Shown: positions 46,825-56,334, numbered from the stretch's first letter. The stretch is DNA of 64,000 nt from Rhodococcus ruber (GCF_027270735.1 NZ_JAPWIJ010000010.1:62001-126000), one strand, 5' to 3'. Notes: generated by a model not told the origin, from the letters alone. A program made the numbers and translations.

Positions 46825-47305
46825 ACGGCACGTCGCCGACACGGCGAGCGCTCACGCGTCGAACATCCGATTCCGGGTCACGCACCAACCGAACCGAGAC
46901 GTGTCCGTCCGTCAGTTTCTCTACCAAACCCTCACCCCACTCGACCACGACCACCGCATCGGTGAGGTCGGTGTCCAGGTCCAGAGCATCGAGTTCGTCG
47001 AGTGCCGATTGGCCGGTCATCCCGAGCCGATAGGCATCGACGTGCACGAGCGCAACCGGCGGTAAACCATGCGGCCGCGGCCCGGGCCGATGCTCACGGG
47101 CAATGACGAAGGTGGGAGACGTCACTCGTCCCTGCACGCCGAGACCTGCGGCAATACCTTTGGTCATCGCTGTCTTCCCTGCGCCCAGCGGACCGTCGAG
47201 AATCACCAGATCACCGGCCACCAGAACGTTCGCCAACCGTGCGCCGAACTCGGCAGTGTCTGCGGCAGTGACCAATTCGGCTTCCACCGGCAGTGTCAAC
47301 AGCAC
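46805..47305 (-). CDS. tsaE: tRNA t6A ATPase TsaE
   Basis: About 166 residues. Walker A is ILDGPLGAGKTAMTKGIA; SPTFVIAREH and HVDAYRLG follow, with VVVVEWGEGL as the Walker B/C-terminal signature. TsaE powers turnover of the TsaB-TsaD complex in t6A formation. GTG 47305 lies 2 nt after the upstream hydrolase stop, so the two are coupled; a TTG start slightly earlier is possible. It is separated from tsaB-rimI-tsaD by the 13.6-kb accessory block. Confidence 0.9.
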   Translation of the reverse strand: MLLTLPVEAELVTAADTAEFGARLANVLVAGDLVILDGPLGAGKTAMTKGIAAGLGVQGRVTSPTFVIAREHRPGPRPHGLPPVALVHVDAYRLGMTGQSALDELDALDLDTDLTDAVVVVEWGEGLVEKLTDGHVSVRLVRDPESDVRRVSARRVGDVPFSPPPA

Positions 47306-47306
47306 G

Positions 47307-48326
47307 TCAGACAACGCCCCACCGTCGCTTCTTGCCTGCCGCTTCCGACGCTCGGGCCACGAGCCGAAGAATCGCACCGTTGACCTGTTCCGGAAACTCG
47401 AGCTGAACCAGATGGCCGCCCTGTCGGACGCGCACCGTCTCCGAACGTGGCAGCGCCTGCGCCAGCGCCTCGGAACTGGCGAACGGGATGATCCAATCCT
47501 CGTCGCCGCACACCACCGACACCGGAATGTTCTCGAACTCCACAAGGGCTTCGGACTCGTCGTGCAACTCGAGTGTCTCGAGGAAATTGACGATCGTGAC
47601 AACAGAGGTGTCGTCGATCATCGATTGCGAGAATGCCACCAAACGCGGAGAAACCCTGGTTCCGTAGGACGCTGCACGCAATATCGGTGAGATGAGTGCA
47701 CGTACGGCACCACGGCCGAACTGCACGACACCGGGCGAGGTCCGTACCGCGAGGCGAAACGCGTCGACCGCCGGATTCTGCAGACTACGACCGACCCCGG
47801 ATTGTGCGAGACCGGCAGCGGTCGTCGAGATCAGCACCGCGCCGATGACTCGCTGGCGCAGCACATCCGACCGTTGCCGTGCCATGGACAGGATCGACAT
47901 TCCGCCCATCGAGTGACCTACCAGGACGATGTTCCCCTTGGGCACGACCGAGCGAATCACCGCATCCAGATCGAGGCCCAGCTGGCCGATCGTGCAGCTG
48001 TCCGGACTCGGCACCCCTGAGCGACCGTGGCCGCGCTGGTCGTAGAAGACCATACGAATCGTCGAACCCCACTGCTGTTCGAGTGCACGTCGTTGAAAAT
48101 GCCAGGACGACGTACGCAGACAGTAGCCGTGCACGAAGACCACGGTCAGCTCGGCGTCGGTCGGGCCGACTTCGCGCACCGCCAGTGGCACACCGTCGTC
48201 CGCGGTGACGATACTGCCGCGGTCCGCGTCCATGAGATCGAGATTCTCGGTGGCCAACGGGTCCTTGTTGGATCGGAACGCCGTCTCGCGCACCACAATT
48301 GCAATACTCTCCAGCAATCCGAGCAT
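47307..48326 (-). CDS. alpha/beta hydrolase
   Basis: 339 residues. VVFVHGYCLRTSSWHFQ (oxyanion loop), FYDQRGHGRSG, nucleophile elbow GHSMGGMS, acid in CGDEDWIIPF, and a late His in RQGGHLVQLE. It resembles lipase/esterase or epoxide-hydrolase-like members; substrate unknown. It sits between alr (3-bp gap) and tsaE (overlapping region), so it is probably co-transcribed with cell-wall and tRNA-modification genes. No signal peptide is evident, though the N-terminus is mildly hydrophobic. Confidence 0.85.
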   Translation of the reverse strand: MLGLLESIAIVVRETAFRSNKDPLATENLDLMDADRGSIVTADDGVPLAVREVGPTDAELTVVFVHGYCLRTSSWHFQRRALEQQWGSTIRMVFYDQRGHGRSGVPSPDSCTIGQLGLDLDAVIRSVVPKGNIVLVGHSMGGMSILSMARQRSDVLRQRVIGAVLISTTAAGLAQSGVGRSLQNPAVDAFRLAVRTSPGVVQFGRGAVRALISPILRAASYGTRVSPRLVAFSQSMIDDTSVVTIVNFLETLELHDESEALVEFENIPVSVVCGDEDWIIPFASSEALAQALPRSETVRVRQGGHLVQLEFPEQVNGAILRLVARASEAAGKKRRWGVV

Positions 48327-48329
48327 GAT

Positions 48330-49520
48330 CTATTCCGTCGCCTCCCCTGAGCGCGCGCCGACGAACTGTCGTCGAACACGTCCACGAATGCCGGTGACGA
48401 CCTCGTAGTTGATTGTGTCGAGCGCATCTGCCCAATCCTGGGCGTGCACCTCTCCCCTGTCCCCTGGCCCGAAGAGTAGCGCCTCGTCTCCGACCGCAAC
48501 ACCCGAACCGTCGCCGCCGAGGTCGACGACGAATTGGTCCATGCAGACTCGGCCCACCGAAGGAAAACGCCGACCTGCGATCGTCACTTCGAACCGCCCG
48601 CTGAGCCTGCGAACGACGCCGTCGGCATATCCGAGAGCGATGAGTGCGACCACGGTGTCGGCCTGGGCGGTCCAGGTGTATCCGTACGACACCGATTCAC
48701 CTTCGCTCACCTTCTTGATATTCGCCACCTGCGCCGACAGGGTCATCACCGGCCGCAAACCGAAATTTCCCAACTGCGGAACGGGCGACAAACCGTACAG
48801 AGCAATACCCGGACGGACCATGTCGAAACAGAGATCGGGTCTGGTCAACGTGGCCGCCGAGTTGGACAGGTGGACGACGGTGGGAGGCGTTCCGCGCCGG
48901 GTGGCGCGACTCACGGCGTCGCGAAGCCGCTGGGCTTGGGCGTCGTTGGCCGGGTGCTCCGGTTCGTCGGAGCAGGCCAAGTGCGAGAACATGCCGACCA
49001 AGTGCACGGCTCCCTCCGCGACGGCGGCCGCCGTTGCGTCCAGAACGACATCGAGATCTGCTTCCGCAACCCCGTTGCGATTGAGCCCGGTATCGATCTT
49101 GAGCGAGAGGTCTGCGGGTCGACCGACTCTGCGCGCTGCCGCCACCACGGAGTCGAGCTGGGCTGCCGTGGACACCCCGATACCCACCTGTGCAGTGATC
49201 GCGGCATCGTAATCGGAATCCGTTCGATGCAGCCATGCCAGCACGGGAACGCCGATTCCCGCTGCGCGGAGTTCGAGGGCCTCGCCGATAGTGGTGACGC
49301 CGATCTCCTGCACGCCTGCTGCGACAGCGGCGTGTGCGACTTCGTTGGCACCGTGGTTGTACCCATCGGCCTTGAGCACCGCCATCACGGCAGCGTCGCC
49401 GGCGAACTGTTGCAAGACGCGCACGTTGTGGCCCACTGCGTCGAGGTCGACGGACGCCACGGCGCCCGAACCGGTCCTTTCGTCACCGCAGCCGATACTC
49501 ACAACATTCGATAGTGCCAT
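48330..49520 (-). CDS. alr: alanine racemase
   Basis: 396 residues. A PLP enzyme interconverting L- and D-alanine for peptidoglycan. The PLP-binding Lys lies in AVLKADGYNHG; the opposite catalytic Tyr is in SYGYTWTA; RPGIALYGLSP and GRVCMDQFVVDL are conserved. Length is normal. Start ATG 49520 (MALSNVVSIGCG). First gene of an alr-hydrolase-tsaE unit. Confidence 0.96.
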   Translation of the reverse strand: MALSNVVSIGCGDERTGSGAVASVDLDAVGHNVRVLQQFAGDAAVMAVLKADGYNHGANEVAHAAVAAGVQEIGVTTIGEALELRAAGIGVPVLAWLHRTDSDYDAAITAQVGIGVSTAAQLDSVVAAARRVGRPADLSLKIDTGLNRNGVAEADLDVVLDATAAAVAEGAVHLVGMFSHLACSDEPEHPANDAQAQRLRDAVSRATRRGTPPTVVHLSNSAATLTRPDLCFDMVRPGIALYGLSPVPQLGNFGLRPVMTLSAQVANIKKVSEGESVSYGYTWTAQADTVVALIALGYADGVVRRLSGRFEVTIAGRRFPSVGRVCMDQFVVDLGGDGSGVAVGDEALLFGPGDRGEVHAQDWADALDTINYEVVTGIRGRVRRQFVGARSGEATE

Positions 49521-49592
49521 CCGAGCCGGGCATACGACGGATCAGGGTGGCACAACTCGTGACACACCCGGTGGCCCGCGTGGGACCTGAAA

Positions 49593-51035
49593 CTATCTCG
49601 ACCCGTCTGTGAGCGAGCGCACGGTACGGATCGCGTCCGAGATGGACGCACACAGCGGGCTCGCCGACACCGGTGCCGCGAACTCCCCGCCTGATCCATG
49701 TGCCGCGCGGGCTGCGGCGAGCGCGTGGACTCTTGCCCCGCAGGCGGCTGCGGTGGAGGGCGTCATTCCCGACGCGAGCAAGGCCCCGAGGATGCCGGAG
49801 AGAACGTCACCGGATCCGGCGGTCGATGCGGCCGATCCCCCGGCGTCGCTGACGAAGGTGGTGCCGTCGGCATCGGCGATGATCGTTGCGCGTCCCTTGA
49901 GCAGCACGGTCACACCCCAGCGTGCGGCAAGATCACGTACCGCTCCCACTCGGTCGGAGCCTGGGTCCGACCCGGTCAAGCGTGCGAATTCTCCGGCGTG
50001 CGGGGTCAGCAGGGTGGGTGCGGTGCGACCGGTCACCCACTGTGCGTTGCCTGCCAGGATAGTCAGCGCATCCGCATCGACGACGACCGGCAGATCCAAT
50101 TCCAGCACCCGGCGCACTGTCTCCGCCGCGGGCTCGTCGGTGCCGAAGCCTGGACCGACCACCCACGACTGGACTCTCCCGACCGCGTCGAGATCCGGAG
50201 CGGCGACGACCTCCGGATAATGTGAAACGACCTGTGCACCTGCGCTTCCCACGTAGCGGACCATCCCGGATGTGGCTGCCACCGCGGCTCCTGCACAGAG
50301 CAGTGCGGCACCCGGGAACGTCGCGCTGCCGGCGAGGATTCCCACCACGCCCTGCGAATACTTGTCGTCCGAGGCGGTAGGAATCGGCCAGATCTGCCCG
50401 ACGTCGGCAGGCTCGAAGGACGCTATCGCCGGATCGGGAAGGGTCAGCCCGATGTCGATCAGTTCGACTCGCCCACAACGCGGTACGGCAAGAACGTGGA
50501 CAGGCTTACGGCCACCGAAGGTGACGGTCACGTCCGCCGTCACGGCCGGACCCGACACGGCACCGGTCTCGGCGTCCACACCACTGGGTACGTCCACCGA
50601 CACGATCGGTGCGGTGATCTGCCCGACGACCTCAGCCGCGTCGATGCGAAGAGGCCCCTTACCCGAAATCCCCACGATGGCGTCGATCACGACGTCGGCC
50701 GGCCCGCACTGCGTCACCACCCGTCCACCCGACGAGCGCAGGGCCTCGAGCCCTTCGGCATGCGCTCGCGCCGGGTCGAGGAGCAGCGCGGACACCGAGA
50801 CGCCTCGCCGACGCAGATATGCCCCAGCCCACAGACCGTCGCCGCCGTTGTCGCCGGTCCCCACAACAATCGTCACGCGCCGTCCCACGACGCCGCCCGT
50901 GCGCGCCGTGAGCTCGGCTGCCACCACAGTGGCCAATCCGTAGGCTGCGCGACGCATGAGAACGCCGTTCGGCAAGGAATTCAGTAGCGGCGCTTCCGCA
51001 TTCCGTATCTGCTCTGGTGTGTAGTAGGCGCGCAT
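49593..51035 (-). CDS. nnr: bifunctional NAD(P)HX epimerase/dehydratase
   Basis: 480 residues repairing hydrated NAD(P)H. The N-terminal epimerase (YjeF_N) has VVGTGDNGGDGLWAGAYLRRRG and SVDVPSGVDAETG. The C-terminal ADP/ATP-dependent dehydratase (YjeF_C) has KYSQGVVGILAGS, PTLLTPHAGEFARL and the ATP site TAGSGDVLSGILGALLASG. Both domains look complete. It lies 8 bp after glmS on the same strand, as Rv3433c relates to Rv3436c. Confidence 0.95.
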   Translation of the reverse strand: MRAYYTPEQIRNAEAPLLNSLPNGVLMRRAAYGLATVVAAELTARTGGVVGRRVTIVVGTGDNGGDGLWAGAYLRRRGVSVSALLLDPARAHAEGLEALRSSGGRVVTQCGPADVVIDAIVGISGKGPLRIDAAEVVGQITAPIVSVDVPSGVDAETGAVSGPAVTADVTVTFGGRKPVHVLAVPRCGRVELIDIGLTLPDPAIASFEPADVGQIWPIPTASDDKYSQGVVGILAGSATFPGAALLCAGAAVAATSGMVRYVGSAGAQVVSHYPEVVAAPDLDAVGRVQSWVVGPGFGTDEPAAETVRRVLELDLPVVVDADALTILAGNAQWVTGRTAPTLLTPHAGEFARLTGSDPGSDRVGAVRDLAARWGVTVLLKGRATIIADADGTTFVSDAGGSAASTAGSGDVLSGILGALLASGMTPSTAAACGARVHALAAARAAHGSGGEFAAPVSASPLCASISDAIRTVRSLTDGSR

Positions 51036-51043
51036 GCCGAGCG

Positions 51044-52906
51044 CTACTCGACGGTGACGGACTTGGCCAGGTTGCGCGGCTTGTCCACGTCGTAACCCCG
51101 CGCCTGGGCGACCTCGGCAGCGAACACCTGCAACGGGATCGTCGACAGCAACGGCTGCAACAGCGTCGAGGCGGCCGGTATCTCGATCAAGTTGTCGGCG
51201 AACGGCCGCACTGCCTCGTCGCCTTCCTCGGCGATGACGACGGTCCGCGCACCACGCGCCTGGATCTCACGAATGTTGCTCAACATCTTCGAGTGCAGCA
51301 CCGCGCGGCCCTTGGGCGAGGGCATCACGATGATCACCGGGACGCCGTCCTCGATCAGCGCGATCGGACCGTGCTTGAGCTCGCCCGCCGCGAAGCCTTC
51401 CGCGTGCATGTACGCGAGCTCCTTGAGCTTGAGCGCGCCTTCGAGTGCGACCGGGTACCCGACGTGTCGACCGAGGAAGAGAATGGTCGTCGCGGTCGAC
51501 AGCTCGCGGGCGAGCGCCCGGACCGGCTCGACCGTCTCGAGAACTCGCTGCACCAACTCGGGCATGGCTTCGAGTTCGGCGAATTCACGGGCAACCTCGT
51601 CGGGGTACTTGGTGCCGCGCGCCTGCGCCAGAGCGAGACCGACCAGGTAGTTCGCGGTCACCTGAGCGAGGAATGCCTTGGTCGACGCGACGCCGATCTC
51701 CGGGCCTGCCCGGGTGTAGAGGACGGCGTCGGCCTCGCGCGGAATCTGTGAACCATTGGTATTGCAGACGGCGAGTACACGCGCCTTCTGATCCTTGGCG
51801 TGCCGCACGGCTTCGAGGGTGTCTGCGGTCTCGCCCGACTGCGAGATGGCCACGACCAGGGTCGATCGATCCAAGACCGGGTCGCGGTAGCGGAATTCGC
51901 TGGCCAGTTCCACCTCGACCGGCAGCCTCGTCCAGTGCTCGATCGCGTACTTGGCGAGCAGACCCGAGTGGTATGCGCTGCCGCAAGCCACGACGAACAC
52001 CTTGTCGACGTCGCGCAGTTCCTGATCGGACAACCGCTGCTCGTCGAGCACGATCCGACCGTTGTCGAAGTGGCCGAGCAACGTATCCGCCACGGCGGCC
52101 GGCTGCTCCTGGATCTCCTTGAGCATGAAGTAGTCGTGACCGCCCTTTTCGGCGGCCGCCAGGTCCCAGTCGATTCGGAACGGGCGCCCCTGCGCCTCGT
52201 TGCCTTCGAAGTCACTGATGTCGTATCCGTCTGCAGTGATGACGACTACCTGATCCTGGCCGAGTTCGACGGCGTCGCGCGTGTGCTCGATGAACGCTGC
52301 GACATCGGAACCGAGGAACATCTCACCGTCGCCGACGCCCAACACCAGCGGCGTGGACCGGCGTGCCGCAACGATGGTGTCGGCGTGATCGGAATGGGTG
52401 AACACCAGGGTGAACGCACCCTCGAGTCGACGCAGGACAGCTTTGGCGCTGGCCACGAAGTCACCCGCGGTCGGGCCTTCCGTGTAGGCCCGCGACACGA
52501 GGTGCACTGCAACCTCGGTGTCGGTATCGGACAGGAACTCGACTCCGACCGCTTCCAATTCGGCCCGAAGCGGACCGAAATTCTCGATGATGCCGTTGTG
52601 CACCACGGCGACGGTGCCCGACGCATCGCGGTGGGGGTGGGCGTTGCGGTCGGTGGGACGGCCGTGCGTCGCCCACCGGGTGTGTCCCATCCCGGTTGTT
52701 CCGACGAACGTATCGGTACCGATGTCGTCCAATTCGGCTTCGAGATTTGCCAACCGACCCGCTTTGCGTTCGACGGCCGTGGCTCCCGCTCCGTCGAGAA
52801 TTGCGATACCCGCAGAGTCGTAGCCCCGATATTCCATACGCCGAAGCGCTTCGATAACCACACCCAGAGCTGGGCGGTGGCCGACATAACCCACGATTCC
52901 GCACAT
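51044..52906 (-). CDS. glmS: glutamine-fructose-6-phosphate aminotransferase (isomerising)
   Basis: 620 residues. Makes glucosamine-6-phosphate, the entry to UDP-GlcNAc for the cell wall. The N-terminal Ntn glutaminase starts MCGIVGYVG with catalytic Cys after Met removal. Two SIS domains follow (VACGSAYHSGLLAKYAIE, ISQSGETADTLEA, FLGRHVGYPVALEGALKLKE), and the usual C-terminal end NLAKSVTVE. No glmS ribozyme-like context was looked for beyond the short 99-bp upstream gap, where none is apparent. Confidence 0.97.
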   Translation of the reverse strand: MCGIVGYVGHRPALGVVIEALRRMEYRGYDSAGIAILDGAGATAVERKAGRLANLEAELDDIGTDTFVGTTGMGHTRWATHGRPTDRNAHPHRDASGTVAVVHNGIIENFGPLRAELEAVGVEFLSDTDTEVAVHLVSRAYTEGPTAGDFVASAKAVLRRLEGAFTLVFTHSDHADTIVAARRSTPLVLGVGDGEMFLGSDVAAFIEHTRDAVELGQDQVVVITADGYDISDFEGNEAQGRPFRIDWDLAAAEKGGHDYFMLKEIQEQPAAVADTLLGHFDNGRIVLDEQRLSDQELRDVDKVFVVACGSAYHSGLLAKYAIEHWTRLPVEVELASEFRYRDPVLDRSTLVVAISQSGETADTLEAVRHAKDQKARVLAVCNTNGSQIPREADAVLYTRAGPEIGVASTKAFLAQVTANYLVGLALAQARGTKYPDEVAREFAELEAMPELVQRVLETVEPVRALARELSTATTILFLGRHVGYPVALEGALKLKELAYMHAEGFAAGELKHGPIALIEDGVPVIIVMPSPKGRAVLHSKMLSNIREIQARGARTVVIAEEGDEAVRPFADNLIEIPAASTLLQPLLSTIPLQVFAAEVAQARGYDVDKPRNLAKSVTVE

Positions 52907-53005
52907 GGTGGTTCAGGGTACTCGGCTGGGCGCGCACGACCCATTCGCTCGGGTCGACGTGTCCCCGTCCCCCTCACCGGCCCGCGTTCGGTAGCGTCAT
53001 CTCTC

Positions 53006-53866
53006 GTGGCGAAACCGAAGAAGCTGGCATCTGCTCTCTCCAAGCGTGGCCCGCACAAGGTGCTGCGAGGCAACCTTGCCCTCGCCGGCCAACCCGGTGT
53101 CGTCTACACCCCGGCCGAGGGCTTCGGCCTGCCCGGTGTGGCCTTCGCGCACGGCTGGATGCTCCGACCCGGCCAATACACCGACACACTGATGCATTTG
53201 GCGTCCTGGGGCATCGTCGCGGCGGCACCGGACACCGAGCGTGGTCTCGTGCCCTCGCACCGTGGACTCGCCACCGATCTCGGCACTGTGCTCGACATCA
53301 TGACCGGCGTGCGTCTGGGCCCAGGCAACATCAGCGTGCATCCGGAGAAACTCGCCACAGCCGGCCACGCGATGGGTGCCGGGACCGCTGTTCTCGCAGC
53401 GTCTCGGCGATCGGACATCAAGGCCGTCGCCGCCCTCTTCCCGGCTCCGACGGCACCGTCGTCCGAGGACGCCGCCGCAGGCCTCGAAGTGCCCGGACTG
53501 GTCGTCGGTGACAGCTCGAACGCCGATTCGCTCAACGACAATTCACTGGCTCTCGCCAAGGCCTGGTACGGACCATCCGTCCTCCGCCGAATCGACGGCT
53601 CGACGGCAGACGGATTCGTCGAAGGCCGGCGAATGCTCCGCGCACTGGGAATCAACAGCTCCGACCGCAAGACCCAGCAGCGCACCCGGGCCGTGCTGAC
53701 CGCGTTCCTGCTGTTCCACCTGACGGGAGACTCCGACTACGAGGAGCTGGCCGGATCGGCAGGTGAAATCGATGGCACCAGAGCGGTCGATCCGAACGCG
53801 CCGCTCGATGCCCAGCCCAAGCCCAAGGCCACCGCGTCGATCAAGGCTCTGCTCGGACGAGGCTGA
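53006..53866 (+). CDS. alpha/beta hydrolase, dienelactone-hydrolase-like
   Basis: 286 residues from GTG 53006 (MAKPKKLASALS). VAFAHGWMLRPGQYTDTLMHLASWGIVAAAPDTE resembles the first half of PET-hydrolase/dienelactone-hydrolase-type enzymes. The position of the nucleophile elbow reads GHAMGAG, with Ala where Ser is expected, so it may be catalytically altered. GLVVGDSSNAD could supply the acid segment. No signal peptide. Divergent from glmS. The extended frame upstream is antisense to glmS and is rejected. Confidence 0.72.
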   Translation: MAKPKKLASALSKRGPHKVLRGNLALAGQPGVVYTPAEGFGLPGVAFAHGWMLRPGQYTDTLMHLASWGIVAAAPDTERGLVPSHRGLATDLGTVLDIMTGVRLGPGNISVHPEKLATAGHAMGAGTAVLAASRRSDIKAVAALFPAPTAPSSEDAAAGLEVPGLVVGDSSNADSLNDNSLALAKAWYGPSVLRRIDGSTADGFVEGRRMLRALGINSSDRKTQQRTRAVLTAFLLFHLTGDSDYEELAGSAGEIDGTRAVDPNAPLDAQPKPKATASIKALLGRG

Positions 53867-53888
53867 TTCTGCTCTGACCCGTCCCGGA

Positions 53889-54158
53889 TCAGACCAGCCA
53901 GGTTCGCGGCCGTTCTTCGGGCTCGGTCTCGACAGGCGGTACGGGCTTTCGCCGGTCCAGGTGAGCCGGCTGCAGCACCGAGCCACGAGTCGGCTCGACG
54001 TCCGGGTCCACGGAGGAAACGGCATGCGGGTCGTGATGGCCCGATACCGCGGTGGGCGTCTGAGCCTGCCGGAGCGCCTCGGCCGCACGCGCCATCGCAT
54101 CACGGTGCTCGTCGCGTATTCGATGCAGCTCACGCCGCCACCCGCCGTCTGCGCTCAC
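53889..54158 (-). CDS. small protein of the EspC-like cluster
   Basis: 89 residues, start GTG 54158 in a GTGA overlap with the gene upstream. The N-terminal 30 residues are an amphipathic helix rich in Arg/Glu/Ala (RRELHRIRDEHRDAMARAAEALRQAQ); the rest is polar and Pro-rich and appears unstructured. No motif is known. Coupling to the WXG-like protein gene suggests a role with that probable type VII substrate. Confidence 0.55.
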   Translation of the reverse strand: MSADGGWRRELHRIRDEHRDAMARAAEALRQAQTPTAVSGHHDPHAVSSVDPDVEPTRGSVLQPAHLDRRKPVPPVETEPEERPRTWLV

Positions 54159-56032
54159 AGTGTTCCCGCTTCACTCAAGCCGGCACCTGTGCTCGAATCG
54201 GGTGTTTCGGCCGGAGGACGCGGGATATCTGCCGACACCGGATGCTGCGCGGCTGACGGATGGTGCTCAGCCGCGTCCGCATCTGCATCCTGTTGGACGG
54301 TCGGCGCGTGAGTGGGCGATTCCGGCAGACACTGCGCCTGCGCATCGGATGACATCGAATCGGATGGCCCCTGGCTCGGCACCGGCTCGGCAGGTACCGG
54401 CTCGGCAGGTACCGGCTCGGCAGGTATCGGCTCGGCAGGTACCGGCTCGGCAAGAGCAGAGCCGGACGGCGGGACAGGTTCGGTCGGCGTCACCGGTTCG
54501 GACGGTGGCGTTGCTGCCGGTATCGACGGCTGGTTCGCGTCCTCGCCGTCTGCAGCACCGGGTACCTCGACGATCTCGGGCAGGCCGAACGGGCCGATTC
54601 TCAATGCAAACGAGCGAACACCCGGCCCTGGGGTTTCGAGTCGGAGCGTCACAGTGCCGTCGTGTGCGAGTGCGATGCGGGCGCGATGCCCATCGAGCTC
54701 GGCCTCGAGATGGCCGCGCTCATCGGCGGCCCCGGGCGAGCGCGGGTCGACCGGCAACGACTGCTCCGGCACCGACGACTGCTCCGGCGGCACCGACTCT
54801 GTTCCCGGGCCGGCAGGATCGTCCTGCACTCCTGATACGCCGGCCGGTTCCGCAGTGGACGGAGCCGTGACGGCGTCGGAACCACGGTCATCGTCGCTGC
54901 CGTCATCAGCGCTGCGGTCATCTGGGACCGCAGTGCTCAACGCTTCGTCGACGCGGTCCACTATCTCGGCGACCACCCGATCCACGAGTCGGTTCACGGA
55001 TTCGTCGAGTTGGACAGCAGATGCGTCGTCGGAGGTACGTAAACCGGACGAGTCGGTACCTCCCGCGAACACGGGTGCACCGGCGTTCGAAGCCGCGGCC
55101 GACGGTGCCGTACCAGCTGCCGATGTCGCTGGAGCAGATACCGTCGCCGGAGGCGTTACCGACGAGCCGTCGGTTGCCTGCCACGGTTCGGAAGACGTTG
55201 CGCCGGGTGCAGTTGCCCAACTCCGCTCGTCGAGATCACCGAACGACGGGTCGCGCACATCGCCCAGAACATCTACCAGCAACGCCAGACTGTCTCGAAC
55301 GGCGGTATCCGTCGATGTGCACGCGTCGAGCACAGCATCACAGGTGGTCTTCATCCTCGGGACGAACTGCTCGTGGATCCACTTCCTACTGCGTTCACCC
55401 ACCTCGGCTGCGAACTCGTCCGATACATCCGCACTTCGAGCCCGCTCGGCCAGTTCCTCGAAAGCCCCCGCCAACCGAGGGAACACCGACTCTCGATCGA
55501 ACGGAAGGCATTCGATTCCCGAAGCAAGCAGGATCGCGTCGATCTCGTCGACGGTTCGACCGTCCACCGCATCGATGTCGAGTCCTCCGAACAGTTCTGC
55601 CTTGTCGGTGACTGCGTCGCGAAGAACATCGACGGCGGCCGACATCGTCTGGTGTGAGTCCTCGATCAATGTCAGGAACTCGGTCGCTGTCTGTTGTTCG
55701 GCCGAGAGATAGATCTGCACGGCGTCGCCTGCCTCGCCGTGCCACCGCATCTGCAGAACCCGGCGCAATTGAACGTGTTCCTCGAATTGATCGCCGAGTA
55801 CTGCAGACATCGCTTCGACCGCGTCGGCATCGTTGCCGAGCGCGCCGAGATTCAAGCCACGTTGTTCGTCGTACCTCGCCCGTATCTGCTCGTACTTCGG
55901 GAACTCTTCGCTGCTCGATACCCGGGCAACGAGTGGCAGGAATCGCTCGAAGTGCAGCAGCCCTGTCGCGTTCGCATCGAGAATCTCGTCTATCGACGAG
56001 TTCTGTTCCGAAGCGACGGGAGGAGGCGTCAT
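54155..56032 (-). CDS. large WXG-like helical protein with Pro-rich repeats, probable type VII-associated
   Basis: 625 residues from ATG 56032 in an ATGA overlap with the EspC-like gene. Residues 1-250 are helical and contain a WHG turn (VLQMRWHGEAGDAVQIYL) between two helices, like a WXG100 hairpin. Residues 250-430 are Ser/Ala/Pro-rich, a short beta part follows (ARIALAHDGTVTLRLETPG), and then AEPVP repeats. No signal peptide. Resembles no named family I know; partner genes suggest a type VII secretion substrate or accessory factor. Confidence 0.6.
   Translation of the reverse strand: MTPPPVASEQNSSIDEILDANATGLLHFERFLPLVARVSSSEEFPKYEQIRARYDEQRGLNLGALGNDADAVEAMSAVLGDQFEEHVQLRRVLQMRWHGEAGDAVQIYLSAEQQTATEFLTLIEDSHQTMSAAVDVLRDAVTDKAELFGGLDIDAVDGRTVDEIDAILLASGIECLPFDRESVFPRLAGAFEELAERARSADVSDEFAAEVGERSRKWIHEQFVPRMKTTCDAVLDACTSTDTAVRDSLALLVDVLGDVRDPSFGDLDERSWATAPGATSSEPWQATDGSSVTPPATVSAPATSAAGTAPSAAASNAGAPVFAGGTDSSGLRTSDDASAVQLDESVNRLVDRVVAEIVDRVDEALSTAVPDDRSADDGSDDDRGSDAVTAPSTAEPAGVSGVQDDPAGPGTESVPPEQSSVPEQSLPVDPRSPGAADERGHLEAELDGHRARIALAHDGTVTLRLETPGPGVRSFALRIGPFGLPEIVEVPGAADGEDANQPSIPAATPPSEPVTPTEPVPPSGSALAEPVPAEPIPAEPVPAEPVPAEPVPSQGPSDSMSSDAQAQCLPESPTHAPTVQQDADADAAEHHPSAAQHPVSADIPRPPAETPDSSTGAGLSEAGTL
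54386..54451 (-). repeat. 15-bp in-frame tandem repeat (AEPVP)
   Basis: Four full copies of plus-strand unit ctcggcaggtaccgg at 54386-54445 (one with a single change) plus a partial copy, encoding AEPVP/AEPIP pentapeptides in the Pro-rich tail. Multiples of three bases allow in-frame length variation. Confidence 0.88.
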
Positions 56033-56334
56033 CGAGGCGACTCGATCGCATCTGCTGTCGTGTCGTCCTGGCCCTCGTAGTCGTTCATGGCAGCGACGAT
56101 GGCGTTGGAGACGTCCTCGACCGAGGATCTCCACGATTCGACTGCCCGGCCGAGTCCGTGGTGAGCCTGGGTGTACGCAGCGCCGAGGTCGCCGTAGTTC
56201 CGTCCGGCACCGGCCGCCCCGAAGCCCGCGTCGGTTACCGAATCCGCCGCACTGCCGAGTGCGTCTGCCGATACCGCCAAGGCTTCTGCAACTCCGCGAA
56301 CGCGGACCGCGTCCACCCAGAATCCCTCACTCAT
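56029..56334 (-). CDS. EspC/WXG100-like type VII secretion target
   Basis: 101 residues with two predicted helices and the pattern of EspC-like (DUF2580) proteins: FWVDAVRVRGVAEALAVSADALGSAA, then YTQAHHGLGRAVESWRSSVEDVSNAIVAAMNDYEGQDD. The C-terminal YEGQD fits the Y-x-x-x-D/E export motif loosely (YxxxD). It begins a three-gene overlapping cluster (with 54155-56032 and 53889-54158) between glmS and glmM, 5 kb from the ESX-4 locus. Confidence 0.72.
   Translation of the reverse strand: MSEGFWVDAVRVRGVAEALAVSADALGSAADSVTDAGFGAAGAGRNYGDLGAAYTQAHHGLGRAVESWRSSVEDVSNAIVAAMNDYEGQDDTTADAIESPR

Noticed and set aside
51800..53005. Long upstream extension of the hydrolase frame
   Set aside because: It is antisense to glmS; the real start is GTG 53006, where hydrolase similarity begins.
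54386..54451. Short regular repeats as a possible CRISPR array
   Set aside because: The 15-bp units abut without spacers and are an in-frame AEPVP coding repeat.
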